From Myxococcales bacterium (GTDB lineage: Bacteria; Myxococcota_A; Polyangia; Palsa-1104; JAEUJZ01), in assembly GCA_016794505.1 (NCBI GenBank), contig JAEUJZ010000110.1, forward strand, positions 1 to 64,000: a stretch of 64,000 bases of DNA, given 5' to 3'. The stretch's first letter is position 1. Each line of letters opens with the position of its first letter. This document shows positions 1 through 9,595 of the stretch, in pieces. Under the pieces are notes generated by a model that saw only the letters and a list, made by a program, of their open reading frames with translations, ran no database searches and was not told the origin of the DNA. A program made the position numbers and the translations under genes.

Positions 1-26
1 CATGCCGCACTCCTTTTTTGCGACCG

Positions 27-671
27 CTACGCTTCCTGCGTCGAGGCAGCCAGAGCGGCTGGATCGGGCGCTGGGAATTCGCGGCGGAATCGTTCGAGCA
101 AATGGTTTTCTTCCAGATAGTCCGCGACGCAAGGCGGAACCAGCCGGCGCCATGCATCGCCGCCTTGCAGCATCGCGCGTCGCACTTCGGTGCCGGTACG
201 TCGGCTGCGCTCGCGCGGCGCCACCAGTCGCACGGGATGGATGACCGGATACAGGTCGTGCATCAGCGACCGGACATAGTCATTGGCCGTGACAAAAGCC
301 CCTAGGCTGCCGCCCACGGTACGTAGCTGCTCGGAAATCAGATCGCGAACCAAGAGTCGCCACTTCGGACCGTTGCCGAGATCAGGCACATAGAACAGCG
401 AATAGTTGTCGCGGCCGGCCAGGACACGCTGAATCATCGCGGCGGTCTCAGACGCGGTAAACGGGTTTTCGCGGTTGTACTGGTTGCTGCTGCCGATGCC
501 GATCAGCGCATGCTCGGCGTGATCGGAAAGACCGCGCAGCACGGCGGCATGGCCCAGGTGAACCGGCTTCCAGCGCGCCACCATGGCGATGCGCGAAACC
601 GGCAGACGCACCTCGTCGGCATCGCACTCGGACGCTGCGCCCACATCCCCCATCCGCGAGTCCACGCTCAT
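27..671 (-). CDS. NadM-like nicotinamide-nucleotide adenylyltransferase family protein
   Basis: This 214-aa cytoplasmic protein belongs to the HIGH-type nucleotidyltransferase superfamily and probably transfers AMP from ATP to NMN or a similar nucleotide. The sequence shows an N-terminal RWKPVHLGH (HxGH at residues 38-41), the segment GIGSSNQYNRENPF near residue 57, which resembles archaeal-type NadM, and a late RRTGTEVRR near residue 155 that matches the second phosphate-binding motif. The first 25 residues look dispensable, and ATGs at codons 7 and 30 are alternative starts. Its ATG overlaps the stop of the upstream kinase gene by one base (TGATG), so it is probably translationally coupled to it. 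The purine-rich codons of the kinase's Lys-rich tail lie where a ribosome-binding site is needed. The family is well supported; the exact substrate (NMN or another) is not settled. Confidence 0.8.
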   Translation of the reverse strand: MSVDSRMGDVGAASECDADEVRLPVSRIAMVARWKPVHLGHAAVLRGLSDHAEHALIGIGSSNQYNRENPFTASETAAMIQRVLAGRDNYSLFYVPDLGNGPKWRLLVRDLISEQLRTVGGSLGAFVTANDYVRSLMHDLYPVIHPVRLVAPRERSRRTGTEVRRAMLQGGDAWRRLVPPCVADYLEENHLLERFRREFPAPDPAALAASTQEA

Positions 672-3130
672 CAGTCTTCTTTCTTTTTGCGCTTCTTTTT
701 CTTTTCGCCCGGTCGATTGGGGTTGGCCCAGTTCTCTCCCCAGCTCTTATACAGGTCCGCGCTGAAGCGATTCCATTCGCCGCGCGTGCGCGGTGGCGGG
801 TACGGAATCGGCGGCAGCGGCTCGTCGCTGGTCTTGACCAGATCAATGGCGTTGTCCGCGAGGATCTTGCCCACCTGGAACAGCTTCCAGGTGTGCTGAT
901 TGCTGGCGTCGACGCGAATGCGGGCGCCGGCCACGGCGTGTTCTTGTTCTTTCAGCGCCGCTCGCACTTTGTCGGTCTCTTCGGTGCCCGCTTTCTCGAC
1001 GGCCGCCGCCCAGAGGTGGACGCCGTAATATGCGGCTTCCATCACCTCGCTGACCGGCCGATGTGCGCCGTACTTCTTTTTGAAGCGCGCCGTGAACGTG
1101 TCATCGCCAGCCCCAGGCTGCATGGGAAACCGCGTGCGCGCGACATAGTTCCCCGCCGGGGTGGCGCTGCCCATCTGCGCAAGCTCGTTTTCACCGAGAG
1201 CAAACGACAAGACCGGCAGCGTGCGCGGCGAGATGTCGTTGTCCGAAAGCGCTTTGAAAAAGGCCACCGTCGAGTCGCCGACCAGCATGTTCAGGATGAC
1301 CTGCGGCTTGGCTTTTTCGATCTTCTTTACGACCTGCGAAAAGTCGAGCTCTCCGACGAGAGCGAACTGCATGCCGGCCATCTCTCCGCCTGCTGCTTTG
1401 ACGTTGTCGGCGATGATCGCGGCGATGGCATGCGGTCGTAGCCCGTCGGTACCGACGAAAAAGAAGCTCTTCGCTTGGAGCTCTTTTACGCACCAGTGGA
1501 TGGCTGGAATCGCAAGCTGGTTGGGCGCCGATCCGGTGTAGATGACGTTGGCCGACTCTTCGAGTCCTTCATAGGGCGCCGGATAGAAGAGCAGCGCGTT
1601 GCTTTTTTCAAAGTACGGAATGATCAGCTTTCTTGCGGCCGATCCGTAGCCACCAAAGACCGCTGCGACCTTTTCTGTATCGACCAAGCGCTCAGCAGCT
1701 TTGGTGAAGGCCGATCCGGCAGTGACCTCGGACTTGCCGTCGAGAGAGATGGCCTGCACGAAGCGTCCCAGCACGCCGCCTTTGGCGTTTAGCTCTTCAA
1801 TGGCCAGAAGCGATGCATCGGCCAGTGGGCGCTCACTGACGGCAAGAGATCCCGAAAGCGAGTGCAGAACGCCAACCTTTAGCGGCTCGGTCGACACCTT
1901 GGCCGGAGGGGGCCGCAGAGCGCCGCGGGATCCCGTCCCGGCATCGGTCTTGCCCCCGCCTTTCTGCAGAAAGTACACGCCGCCGCCAGCCAAGCCCAGC
2001 ATGCCAAGCGCGGTCACGGCGATGAAGCCACGCCGCGAAGCGCGCGGTGGTTCTGAGACCTGCCCCACGGCCGCTACTGCCGCGCCCGAGCGCACGCCCG
2101 AGAGTCCAAACTGACTGATGCCTGCCGTCGCTGGGCTGCCTCCTCCTAGCGAGTTGCGCATAAGTGAGCTGGGGGGCGGTGGCGGCGGTCCCTTGCCCGT
2201 CGCCGCTTCTTCCATCGCGAACACCGACGCATTGCGCAGCGGCGTGCCGGCCAGGATGGCTTCCAGATCGTGCGCCATATCGCCCGCGCTTTGATAGCGC
2301 TTGTCGCGATCCTTGTCCGTCGCGTGCATGAGCACCTGCACACACGACTCGGGGATCTCGGGCACTTTGTCACGCGGATCGGGAATCGGGTCTTTCAGGT
2401 GGCTCAAGAGGATCTGGGGAATGCCCTCGCCGGCAAACGGTGCCTGCCCCGTGAGCAGCGCGTAATAGGTCACGCCCAGCGAGTACAGATCGCTGCGCAG
2501 ATCCATGGTCTTGTTGCTGGCCTGCTCGGGGCTCATGTACATCGGCGTGCCGCACAGCATGCCGCTCTGCGTCAGGTGCAGGTCGTCTTCGACCAACTTG
2601 ACCAGACCAAAGTCGACCAGCTTGACCACGCCGTTTAGCGAAAACAGGATGTTGTCCGGCTTGATATCGCGGTGGATGATTCCGGCTTCGTGCGCGACCT
2701 TTAGCGCGGCGCAGCAGTCGGCGATGATGCGCGTCGCCACGACCCAGGGATACGGTCCTTTTTTCTTGATGCGGCTCGATGAGCTTGCCGGGCTCAAGAG
2801 CTCCATCACCATGTAGCAGCCGCGGTCTTCCTTGCCGACGTCATAGATGGCGATGATGTTGGGGTGGTTCAGGCGGCCGGCGACCTGCGCCTCGCGCATG
2901 AAGCGCTCGATCACGTCGGGCTTCTTCAACAGATCATCCGGCAGGAACTTCACCGCGACCGTGCGCTTTAGCCCGGTGTCCTGTCCCTCGTAGACCTTGC
3001 CCATACCGCCCTGTCCCAGCAGACGGACAATCGTGTACTTGCCAAAGGTCGCGCCGATGCGTGGATCAACCTCGGCTTCGGGGCCGGGTCCACTGGGCGT
3101 CGCGGGCGGAGCAGGCGGATTAAGGCTCAT
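671..3130 (-). CDS. Ser/Thr protein kinase fused to ABC-type substrate-binding domain
   Basis: This 819-aa membrane receptor-like kinase has a cytoplasmic Hanks-type kinase at about residues 30-295. The Gly-rich loop GQGGMGKVYEG, the AVKF lysine, HRDIKPDN, VDFG and GTPMYMSPEQ are all present, so it should be active. A Pro-rich linker leads to one membrane helix at about 368-388 (GFIAVTALGMLGLAGGGVYF). The outer part from about 415 (LKVGVLHSLSGSLAVSE) reads as a type I periplasmic binding fold of the urea/amide/branched-chain amino-acid class. It ends in a very basic tail (KKKKRKKK). Known myxobacterial and planctomycete proteins combine the same two domains. The inference is that an extracellular amide, urea or amino-acid-like ligand regulates the kinase. 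It is divergent from the OmpA-like gene and coupled to the NadM-like gene downstream. Confidence 0.9.
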   Translation of the reverse strand: MSLNPPAPPATPSGPGPEAEVDPRIGATFGKYTIVRLLGQGGMGKVYEGQDTGLKRTVAVKFLPDDLLKKPDVIERFMREAQVAGRLNHPNIIAIYDVGKEDRGCYMVMELLSPASSSSRIKKKGPYPWVVATRIIADCCAALKVAHEAGIIHRDIKPDNILFSLNGVVKLVDFGLVKLVEDDLHLTQSGMLCGTPMYMSPEQASNKTMDLRSDLYSLGVTYYALLTGQAPFAGEGIPQILLSHLKDPIPDPRDKVPEIPESCVQVLMHATDKDRDKRYQSAGDMAHDLEAILAGTPLRNASVFAMEEAATGKGPPPPPPSSLMRNSLGGGSPATAGISQFGLSGVRSGAAVAAVGQVSEPPRASRRGFIAVTALGMLGLAGGGVYFLQKGGGKTDAGTGSRGALRPPPAKVSTEPLKVGVLHSLSGSLAVSERPLADASLLAIEELNAKGGVLGRFVQAISLDGKSEVTAGSAFTKAAERLVDTEKVAAVFGGYGSAARKLIIPYFEKSNALLFYPAPYEGLEESANVIYTGSAPNQLAIPAIHWCVKELQAKSFFFVGTDGLRPHAIAAIIADNVKAAGGEMAGMQFALVGELDFSQVVKKIEKAKPQVILNMLVGDSTVAFFKALSDNDISPRTLPVLSFALGENELAQMGSATPAGNYVARTRFPMQPGAGDDTFTARFKKKYGAHRPVSEVMEAAYYGVHLWAAAVEKAGTEETDKVRAALKEQEHAVAGARIRVDASNQHTWKLFQVGKILADNAIDLVKTSDEPLPPIPYPPPRTRGEWNRFSADLYKSWGENWANPNRPGEKKKKRKKKED

Positions 3131-3287
3131 GTTCGAAATGATCGAGGATCGGTAGCAAGGCGGTCAAGCCCGTCGGGTCTGAGCGCAGGGATTTGTTTGG
3201 GCCGAAGCAGCGCGACGCGCTCGGCACGGGGCTTTGCGCATTGAGTCGTGACCTTTGTACGCGGTACGCTCCTCCCTGAGTCTTCGT

Positions 3288-5318
3288 ATGCCAAGCGTTC
3301 CTCTTTGGCTCTCTCGTTCGCTGCTTTTTGTGGGACTGGTCGGCTGTCTGTGTGGTGGCGCACGCCGCGCGCAAGCCCAAGCACAGCCCCTGCCCACTTC
3401 GCAGGCCTCGGGCTTTCGCCTCGAACGATACGAACCGACGACGGCCGGAAGTCCGCTGTTCCTCGTCGATCGACCCTGGTATGCACCGCAAAAGCGCGTG
3501 GCCGCGTCGCTGACGCTGGGGTATGCCCACCGCTCGCTGGTTTTTTCCGACGACAGCGGCGCGTTGCCCCCCATCGTCGAGCACGCGCTCACGGGCTGGG
3601 TCGATGTCGCGGGATCGCCGCTGCCTTTCTTGCTGCTGCGCGGCAGCTTGCCGGTGACGCTGCTTGAGCGCGGGACCACCGATGCCCGCGCCGGCATCAC
3701 GCCGCTCGATGGCGCGTCGCTTGGTGATCCCCGGCTGGGTGCCATGTTTGCGCTGTGGCGTCGACCCGAGCAGCATCCGCTGTCGCTTCACCTGGGCGTC
3801 GATGCCTGGCTGCCCATTTCTTCGGCGTACGCCCGCCACCAAGGCGACGCGACGGCGCGCTTCCTGCCGCGGGCTGTGTTGGCCGGCACGCTGCGTCGCG
3901 CTCTGCGCTGGACCTTCGATGCCGGTTTTCAGTATCGGGGCGATGCGGTGCTGGGCAGGGATGGCCGAGCCATTGCGGCAGGCAGCGAGGTTCAGCTAGG
4001 CGCTGCCCTGGCCTTTGTCTCCGCGGCCGAGCGCTTGCATCTGGCCGTGGAAGGCCGCTTTGCAGCACGGGTCACGCAGACCAGCGCCCCCACGAACGAC
4101 CTTCTGCGCGGCCAGTTGTGGGCTAGTGCGCAATATTGCGTAGGCACGATGCTGCAGCTAGGGGCTGCCCTGGGCAGCGACTTTGCGACGCCCGGCTCGC
4201 CGGATCTGCGCGCCCTGCTGCGTGTCGCCGTCGTATATCGACCGCAGCGCGACGTTGCCTTGGCACAGACCGCGACAGAGCCGACGGCAGAAGCCAGCGC
4301 CCTTGGCTCGGTCGCAAGCCCGTCCGCACCCAGGACCTCAGCGACGGCCGCGACCCAGTCGAGCGCTGCCGTTCCTAGTGGCCCCAGCGACGACGCAGAC
4401 CAGGATGGCATCGTTGACAATGTCGACCGCTGCCCCTATGAGCCCGAGACGCGAAACGGCATTCGCGATGACGACGGCTGTCCTGAGTCACCTTTGGCCT
4501 TGCAGACCGCGCGGGCTCTGCGCTTTCAAGCGCCGGCTGCTGCAACGGCCGCACCAAGCGCCGTATCGGCTGCGCCGACTCGTCCGGCTTCCAGCCCGCC
4601 ACCCGCCCAGACCGCGACGGCACCCGGCCAGGCTGTGGCCCCTTCGGCCAGCCCGCCGAGTGCAGGTGCAGCCATCCCCGTGGCGCCACCTGCGCTCTCA
4701 GCCCCCGCCGCCCCCGCGACGCCTGAAGACAGCGATCGTGACGGCATCCCCGACGAAGAAGACCGCTGCCCGATCAGCGCCGAAGACAAAGACCAGTTTG
4801 AAGACGACGACGGCTGTCCTGATCCCGACAACGACGAAGACGGCATCTCGGATGCGCAGGATCGCTGCCCGCTAGAGGCCGAGACGCAGAACGGTCATGA
4901 AGACGAAGATGGCTGCCCCGATGTCGCGCCGCCAAGCGCACCGCAGGCCCAGGTCTCGGCCGAGGGCGATCGCATCGAAGTGAACCAGCAGGTGCAGTTC
5001 AAGCGTCGTCAGGCCGAGCTTGACCCCGTTTCGTATCCTTTGCTGCGCGCCGTGGCTCGCATTCTGCGCGCCCATCCCAAGGTCGCTCTGTTGGTGCAGG
5101 GGCACACGGACAGCGGCGGTAATGAACAGCGCAACCAAGCGCTGTCGCAGCAGCGCGCCGACAGCGTGCGCGACTTCCTGATCAAAGAAGGCATCGCCGC
5201 CGAGAGGCTGCAGGCTCGGGGCTATGGCGCGAGCCAGCCTCGGTATTCCAACGACACATCCGACGGCCGGTCGCGCAACCGGCGCGTCGAGTTCGTCTTG
5301 CAAGGAGACAGCAAATGA
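3288..5318 (+). CDS. OmpA-family outer-membrane protein with TSP3-like calcium repeats
   Basis: This 676-aa envelope protein starts with a signal peptide (LSRSLLFVGLVGCLCGGARRAQA), followed by a beta-rich region to about residue 330 that may form a barrel. A Pro/Ala linker carries three thrombospondin-type-3-like Asp-rich repeats of the type DxDxDGIxDxxDRCP. The C-terminal OmpA peptidoglycan-binding domain (about 560-676) contains LLVQGHTDSGG and NRRVEFVL. Family knowledge says the TSP3 repeats bind calcium and the OmpA domain anchors to peptidoglycan. ATG 3288 is preferred; an in-frame TTG at 3255 would put an unlikely extension before the signal. Its stop overlaps the next ATG (ATGA at 5315), so it is the first gene of an OmpA-FecR-cyclase cassette. 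Confidence 0.9.
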   Translation: MPSVPLWLSRSLLFVGLVGCLCGGARRAQAQAQPLPTSQASGFRLERYEPTTAGSPLFLVDRPWYAPQKRVAASLTLGYAHRSLVFSDDSGALPPIVEHALTGWVDVAGSPLPFLLLRGSLPVTLLERGTTDARAGITPLDGASLGDPRLGAMFALWRRPEQHPLSLHLGVDAWLPISSAYARHQGDATARFLPRAVLAGTLRRALRWTFDAGFQYRGDAVLGRDGRAIAAGSEVQLGAALAFVSAAERLHLAVEGRFAARVTQTSAPTNDLLRGQLWASAQYCVGTMLQLGAALGSDFATPGSPDLRALLRVAVVYRPQRDVALAQTATEPTAEASALGSVASPSAPRTSATAATQSSAAVPSGPSDDADQDGIVDNVDRCPYEPETRNGIRDDDGCPESPLALQTARALRFQAPAAATAAPSAVSAAPTRPASSPPPAQTATAPGQAVAPSASPPSAGAAIPVAPPALSAPAAPATPEDSDRDGIPDEEDRCPISAEDKDQFEDDDGCPDPDNDEDGISDAQDRCPLEAETQNGHEDEDGCPDVAPPSAPQAQVSAEGDRIEVNQQVQFKRRQAELDPVSYPLLRAVARILRAHPKVALLVQGHTDSGGNEQRNQALSQQRADSVRDFLIKEGIAAERLQARGYGASQPRYSNDTSDGRSRNRRVEFVLQGDSK

Positions 5319-6553
5319 AGCGCATTTCCGCGCCTTCCCCGCGCCTCCTTCGCTGGATCGGCTGCTGCGTGGTCGCGGGCCTTTGGGTCTGCGCTCCGCG
5401 GCTGGGCTTTGCGCAAGATGCCTGCGGCTCGGTGTCGCTGGTGGCGGGGCAGATCAAGCTGGGCAAGCCGCTGACCGCCGAGTGGGTGGCCACGGATCCC
5501 GGCAAGAAGTGCATGGCCGACATCCATACCGCCGTCGAGCGCAACCGCTTGGTGCGAGCCATCACCGTAGCCTTTCGCGCGTCGGACAGTGAGCGTACCG
5601 ATGGCAAAGGACTCGCCTCGGCAAAGTCCGTAGCTGACGCACTGGTCGCCGCGGGCCTGCCACGCGGTCGCGTGTTTGCCATCGCGGCGCGGTCTGCACC
5701 CGGCGAGTCAAGCGGCATCGCCCTGCGCTATACCGAGCGTGCGCCCGACAACGTCGTGGCTCGCATCGCCAACTTGCACGGCGTGGTTCGCGTCGGCAGC
5801 GATGACAAGTCCCTGCGACCGGCCGAGCCGGCTATGCCCCTTTTGGCCGACGACCTCATCGAGACGCGCGACGATGGCCAGGTGCTGCTGCAGCTAAAAG
5901 ATGGCAGCGGCATTCGCCTGCTGCGCAACACGCAGGTCAAGCTGGCCAAGATGGTCTTTGCCGACGCCAGCGCCGCCGAGCCTGGGGCCCGTTCCGTGCG
6001 CGTCGACGTCGTGCGCGGCCAGATCGAAGCCGACGTACGAAAAGCCGGCGCCGGATCCAGCTTTGAAGCCAGCACGCGCGTCGCTGTCGCGTCGGTTCGA
6101 GGCACGGTCTTGCGCTTTGGCAGCGATGCCGCGGGCGCCGCGCTGCTTGAGACACTCGAAGGGCGCGTCTTTCTTGGCAGTGCCCTTGATCCATCGGCTC
6201 CACCCGTCGAGGTCCCGCAAGGGCAGGGCGCACGGGTCAGCAGTCAAGGCATTGTCGAGCCGCCGCAGCCGCTGCCCGCTACGCCTGTCGCTCTGTCGCC
6301 GCTGCGTGGTCTTTTGCCTGCGACCCGTGCGCTTCGCGTTTCCCCCGTCCCAGGCGCCACCGTCTATCGCGTCGAGCTAGCTCGCGATGCCGACTTCCTG
6401 ATCGACGCGACCGAGCACACCAGCCCGACCCCGGCCCTGCAGGTGCCGTCGACGCTGGCCGCCGGCAAGTGGTTCTGGCGCGTCTCGGCGCGCAACGCCG
6501 CCGGCTTCGCCGGAGCCCCTTCCAAGGTGTTTGCATTCGATGTCGCGCCCTGA
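5315..6553 (+). CDS. Exported FecR-domain protein
   Basis: This 412-aa protein has a signal peptide ending near GFAQDA (about residue 31). A FecR-like beta domain spans about 145-280 (NLHGVVRVGS, LLADDLIETRDDGQVLLQL, ASVRGTVLRFG). A C-terminal fibronectin-like segment from about 320 contains the pattern YRVELARDADF and KWFWRVSARNAAGFAG. FecR domains are usually periplasmic sensors or scaffold proteins; nothing here indicates iron transport. A clear AAGGAGA at 5302-5308 precedes the ATG, which overlaps the OmpA stop. The 3' end overlaps the start of the CHASE2 cyclase, so the three products are probably made together and may form one envelope-sensing unit. Confidence 0.88.
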   Translation: MKRISAPSPRLLRWIGCCVVAGLWVCAPRLGFAQDACGSVSLVAGQIKLGKPLTAEWVATDPGKKCMADIHTAVERNRLVRAITVAFRASDSERTDGKGLASAKSVADALVAAGLPRGRVFAIAARSAPGESSGIALRYTERAPDNVVARIANLHGVVRVGSDDKSLRPAEPAMPLLADDLIETRDDGQVLLQLKDGSGIRLLRNTQVKLAKMVFADASAAEPGARSVRVDVVRGQIEADVRKAGAGSSFEASTRVAVASVRGTVLRFGSDAAGAALLETLEGRVFLGSALDPSAPPVEVPQGQGARVSSQGIVEPPQPLPATPVALSPLRGLLPATRALRVSPVPGATVYRVELARDADFLIDATEHTSPTPALQVPSTLAAGKWFWRVSARNAAGFAGAPSKVFAFDVAP

Positions 6554-9500
6554 CGAGCCCGTCCGCTTTTTCCGTTCACTCGCCTGGGCCGGGCCGCTTT
6601 TTGGCTTGGCCGCCGCGGGCTGGCTGCTGCGAGCCCGCATCGCGGCATACATCCTGGATCACGTCCGCGGGCACCTGGGGCCGCTGCTCGCGCTTTCGCT
6701 GTGGCCGCTTCTCATCGGACTTTCCCTGTTTGCGCTTGGGGCAACCCGGAAGGAACTACTAGCACTTCTAAAATATGTACGTAATTGGTCAGCTGCCTGC
6801 GAAGCACGTCTGCTGTCGCGTCTGCCGGCTTCGTGGCTGCGCCACCCAGCGTGGCTGCGGGCGCTTTCGGTTGGCGTGCTGGTCAGCGCAGGCGCCAGTC
6901 TGATCGTCGAGACCACGCCGGTCGAGCAGGCCCTTGAAGCCGGTGCCTTTGATCGCTGGTTTGGTCTGCGCTTTCCCCTGCGCAGCGAAGCCGAGCGCTT
7001 GACCGGTGTCACCGACGCACCTGCCTTGCCCGACGTGGCCGTGATCGGCATCGACGACGACACCATCGCGCACTATGGTTGGCCGCTGCCGCGCGCGATC
7101 TATTCCCGGCTGATCGACGTGGTCAGCCAGGCTAAGCCAGCTTCGCTTTCGTTCGATATCGCGCTCGTCGAGGGCAGCCGCGAACATCCCGAGTGGGATC
7201 GCGCCATCGGAGATGCCGCCGCACGCGCCGGTCGAGTCTATTTCACGCTGCTGCTCAGCCCGGCCCATGGCGCGCCGCCTCTGTCGCAGGTCGCGCATGA
7301 GGTCTTGGCGAAAAATCACATCCCCAACCATGCCAGCGCCTTCGCGCTGCCCGATTTTTCGCACATCAGCCGTCGCCCCATGGTGCCGACCGTCGTACTC
7401 GATACCATCTCGCCGCGTGCGCATGGCGTGGCCATGGCCAACGTTGTTCTCGACGGAGACGACGTTCTGCGGCACTCGCTTACGGCAGCCCGGCTGGGCC
7501 ATCGTTTGCTGCCTTCGCTGTCGCTGCGCGTGGCGGCGGATGCACTGTCGGTGCCGCTAGATCAGGTGCGAGTCATTCCCGGATCGCACGTCGATCTCGG
7601 CGGCAAGCGACGCATCCCCATCGACGAGCTAGGGCGGACCCTGGTCCGCTACCAAGGGCGGCACAGCCTGGATCATGGGCCGGTGCCGTACCTTTCGCTG
7701 CGCTCGCTGGTGCGAGCCGATGCCGCGCTGACCCTGCGCGACAGCGCCCTGGGTGAAGACCAAGAGTTCCTCCTCGACGAGACTACGCGCGTCACGCTGG
7801 ATGGTCAGCCGATCCCTGCGAGCGCCATCGACCCGCAGCGTATTCAGGCGGGGGCGAGGATCGCTGGCGTGGCGCATTACTCGAAAGACCCTGGGCGCAT
7901 CCTGGAACTTCACCTGACGTCGCCGTCGTCCGCAGGCCACCCCGGCGGCTCGGCCCAGCCCGCGCCTGCACAGGGGTCCGATGAAGAGCCAGACTTCGAG
8001 TTCCTCGACGAAGACCGCCTGCGCTTTGCCACCCGCGTCGGCACGCTGCGCCAGCTTACAGCCTCGACGAAGCTGCTCAGCGGGCGCCATGTATTCGTCG
8101 GCTCGACTGCACTGGCCGCCAGCGATGTCCACAACGGTCCCCTCGGCGGCTTTCCTGGTGTTGAGCATCACGCCACGATGCTGTCGAACATCCTGCGCGG
8201 CGACTTCTTTCGCTCGGCATCGCTGCCGCTGCGCTTGATCGAGACGACGGTCTGCGGCTTGGTCGCCGCGATTGCAGGCTCGGTGCTAAGCGCGGGCTGG
8301 GGCATGTTTCTTTCGCTGCTGGTCGCGATGGCGCTGTTGTTGCTAACGTTTCTGGCCTTTCTATCAGGGCTGCACATCGGCATCGTGGAGCCGGCAAGCG
8401 CGCTGTTCTTTGGCTACGCCACCTGCGTCTTTTTGAGCCTGCGCGCCGAGTCGAAAGCCCGTGCGCAGGCCGAGGCAAGCCGCGAGTTCGTGCGCCGCAC
8501 CTTTGGCCGCTACTTGAGCGATCAGGTTGTGCAGCAGATCCTCGACTCGCCCGACGGTCTGCGCCTGGGGGGACAGCGCCGCTTTGTGACGGTGCTCATG
8601 ACCGACTTGCGCGGCTTTACCAGCATGTGTGGCGCCATGGAGCCCGAGGCCGTCGTCACGCTGCTCAACCACTATCTTGAGACGATGACCCGCATCATCA
8701 CGCGCTATGGCGGCACCATCGACGAGTTCATCGGCGACGCCATCTTGGTCTTCTTTGGCGCTCCACTGCCGCACCCCGACGACGAAAAGCGGGCCGTGGC
8801 CTGCGCCATCGAGATGCTAAATGCCATGCGCGAGGTGAACGCCTGGAACCAAAGCCAAGGCCTGCCCAAGGTCGAGATGGGCATCGGCATCCACAGCGGC
8901 GAGCTTGTCGTCGGCAACATCGGATCCGAGATGCGCGCCAAGTATGGCGTCGTTGGATCGACCATCAACCTGACGTCGCGCATTGAGTCCTGCACCGTCG
9001 GTGGGCAGGTGCTGATTTCGGATGTCACGCGACAGCGCTGCGGCGAGGCGCTGCGCATCGGCACAAGCCAAGTCATCACCCCCAAAGGCGTCAAGGGCAC
9101 GCTGACCATCCACGAGGCCCTGGCCGTCGCTGCGCCGTACAACGTCGAGCTAGTTCGCATCAACGAGCAGCTCGTCCGGCCGCGGCAGCCGCTGCGCGTG
9201 CGCTATGCCGTGCTGCACGACAAGCAAGTCGGCGAGCTTCGCTCTGAGGGGCAAATCGAGGCGCTGTCCGAGCAGGCGCTGGAGCTTCGCCTGCAGGCAC
9301 CATCGGCGGCGTCGACGGCAGAGCCAGACGAGGTCGCGCCCTTTGCCAATCTGCAGCTGCGCCTCCTGGGCAGCGACGGAGCGCTGCAGCCCGGTGAGCT
9401 ATATGGAAAAGTCCTTGATAACAAGCGTCGGCCTGGGGTGATTTACGTGCGCGTGACCTCCGTCTCGGCCGATCTGGCGCCAAGCTGGGCCCAAGCGCGC

Positions 9501-9563
9501 GAGCAGGGCGGCGTGTCTTCGTCGGTGCCGGCGCTGCTGGATGGCCCGCTTGCGAGCGAGTAG
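6540..9563 (+). CDS. CHASE2-domain class III adenylate/guanylate cyclase
   Basis: This 1007-aa membrane signalling enzyme has N-terminal hydrophobic segments and an extracytoplasmic CHASE2 region (about 120-555, with ALPDVAVIGIDDDTIAHYGWP and FLVSTALAASD-like blocks). A cluster of membrane helices lies at about 560-635, and a class III nucleotide cyclase domain at about 680-860. Both metal-binding positions are visible (MTDLRGFT and FIGDAILVFFG), as are GIGIHSGELVVGNIG and GSTINLTSRIE. The last 140 residues form another beta-rich domain, possibly PilZ-like, which I cannot confirm. The start is taken at ATG 6540, which overlaps the end of the FecR gene by 14 bases; the in-frame TTG at 6531 is weaker. 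CHASE2 cyclases next to FecR proteins are a recurring arrangement. The ligand is unknown. Confidence 0.92.
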   Translation: MSRPDEPVRFFRSLAWAGPLFGLAAAGWLLRARIAAYILDHVRGHLGPLLALSLWPLLIGLSLFALGATRKELLALLKYVRNWSAACEARLLSRLPASWLRHPAWLRALSVGVLVSAGASLIVETTPVEQALEAGAFDRWFGLRFPLRSEAERLTGVTDAPALPDVAVIGIDDDTIAHYGWPLPRAIYSRLIDVVSQAKPASLSFDIALVEGSREHPEWDRAIGDAAARAGRVYFTLLLSPAHGAPPLSQVAHEVLAKNHIPNHASAFALPDFSHISRRPMVPTVVLDTISPRAHGVAMANVVLDGDDVLRHSLTAARLGHRLLPSLSLRVAADALSVPLDQVRVIPGSHVDLGGKRRIPIDELGRTLVRYQGRHSLDHGPVPYLSLRSLVRADAALTLRDSALGEDQEFLLDETTRVTLDGQPIPASAIDPQRIQAGARIAGVAHYSKDPGRILELHLTSPSSAGHPGGSAQPAPAQGSDEEPDFEFLDEDRLRFATRVGTLRQLTASTKLLSGRHVFVGSTALAASDVHNGPLGGFPGVEHHATMLSNILRGDFFRSASLPLRLIETTVCGLVAAIAGSVLSAGWGMFLSLLVAMALLLLTFLAFLSGLHIGIVEPASALFFGYATCVFLSLRAESKARAQAEASREFVRRTFGRYLSDQVVQQILDSPDGLRLGGQRRFVTVLMTDLRGFTSMCGAMEPEAVVTLLNHYLETMTRIITRYGGTIDEFIGDAILVFFGAPLPHPDDEKRAVACAIEMLNAMREVNAWNQSQGLPKVEMGIGIHSGELVVGNIGSEMRAKYGVVGSTINLTSRIESCTVGGQVLISDVTRQRCGEALRIGTSQVITPKGVKGTLTIHEALAVAAPYNVELVRINEQLVRPRQPLRVRYAVLHDKQVGELRSEGQIEALSEQALELRLQAPSAASTAEPDEVAPFANLQLRLLGSDGALQPGELYGKVLDNKRRPGVIYVRVTSVSADLAPSWAQAREQGGVSSSVPALLDGPLASE

Positions 9564-9595
9564 CGCCCGTACGGTCACGCTGATAGCCTCTGCCC

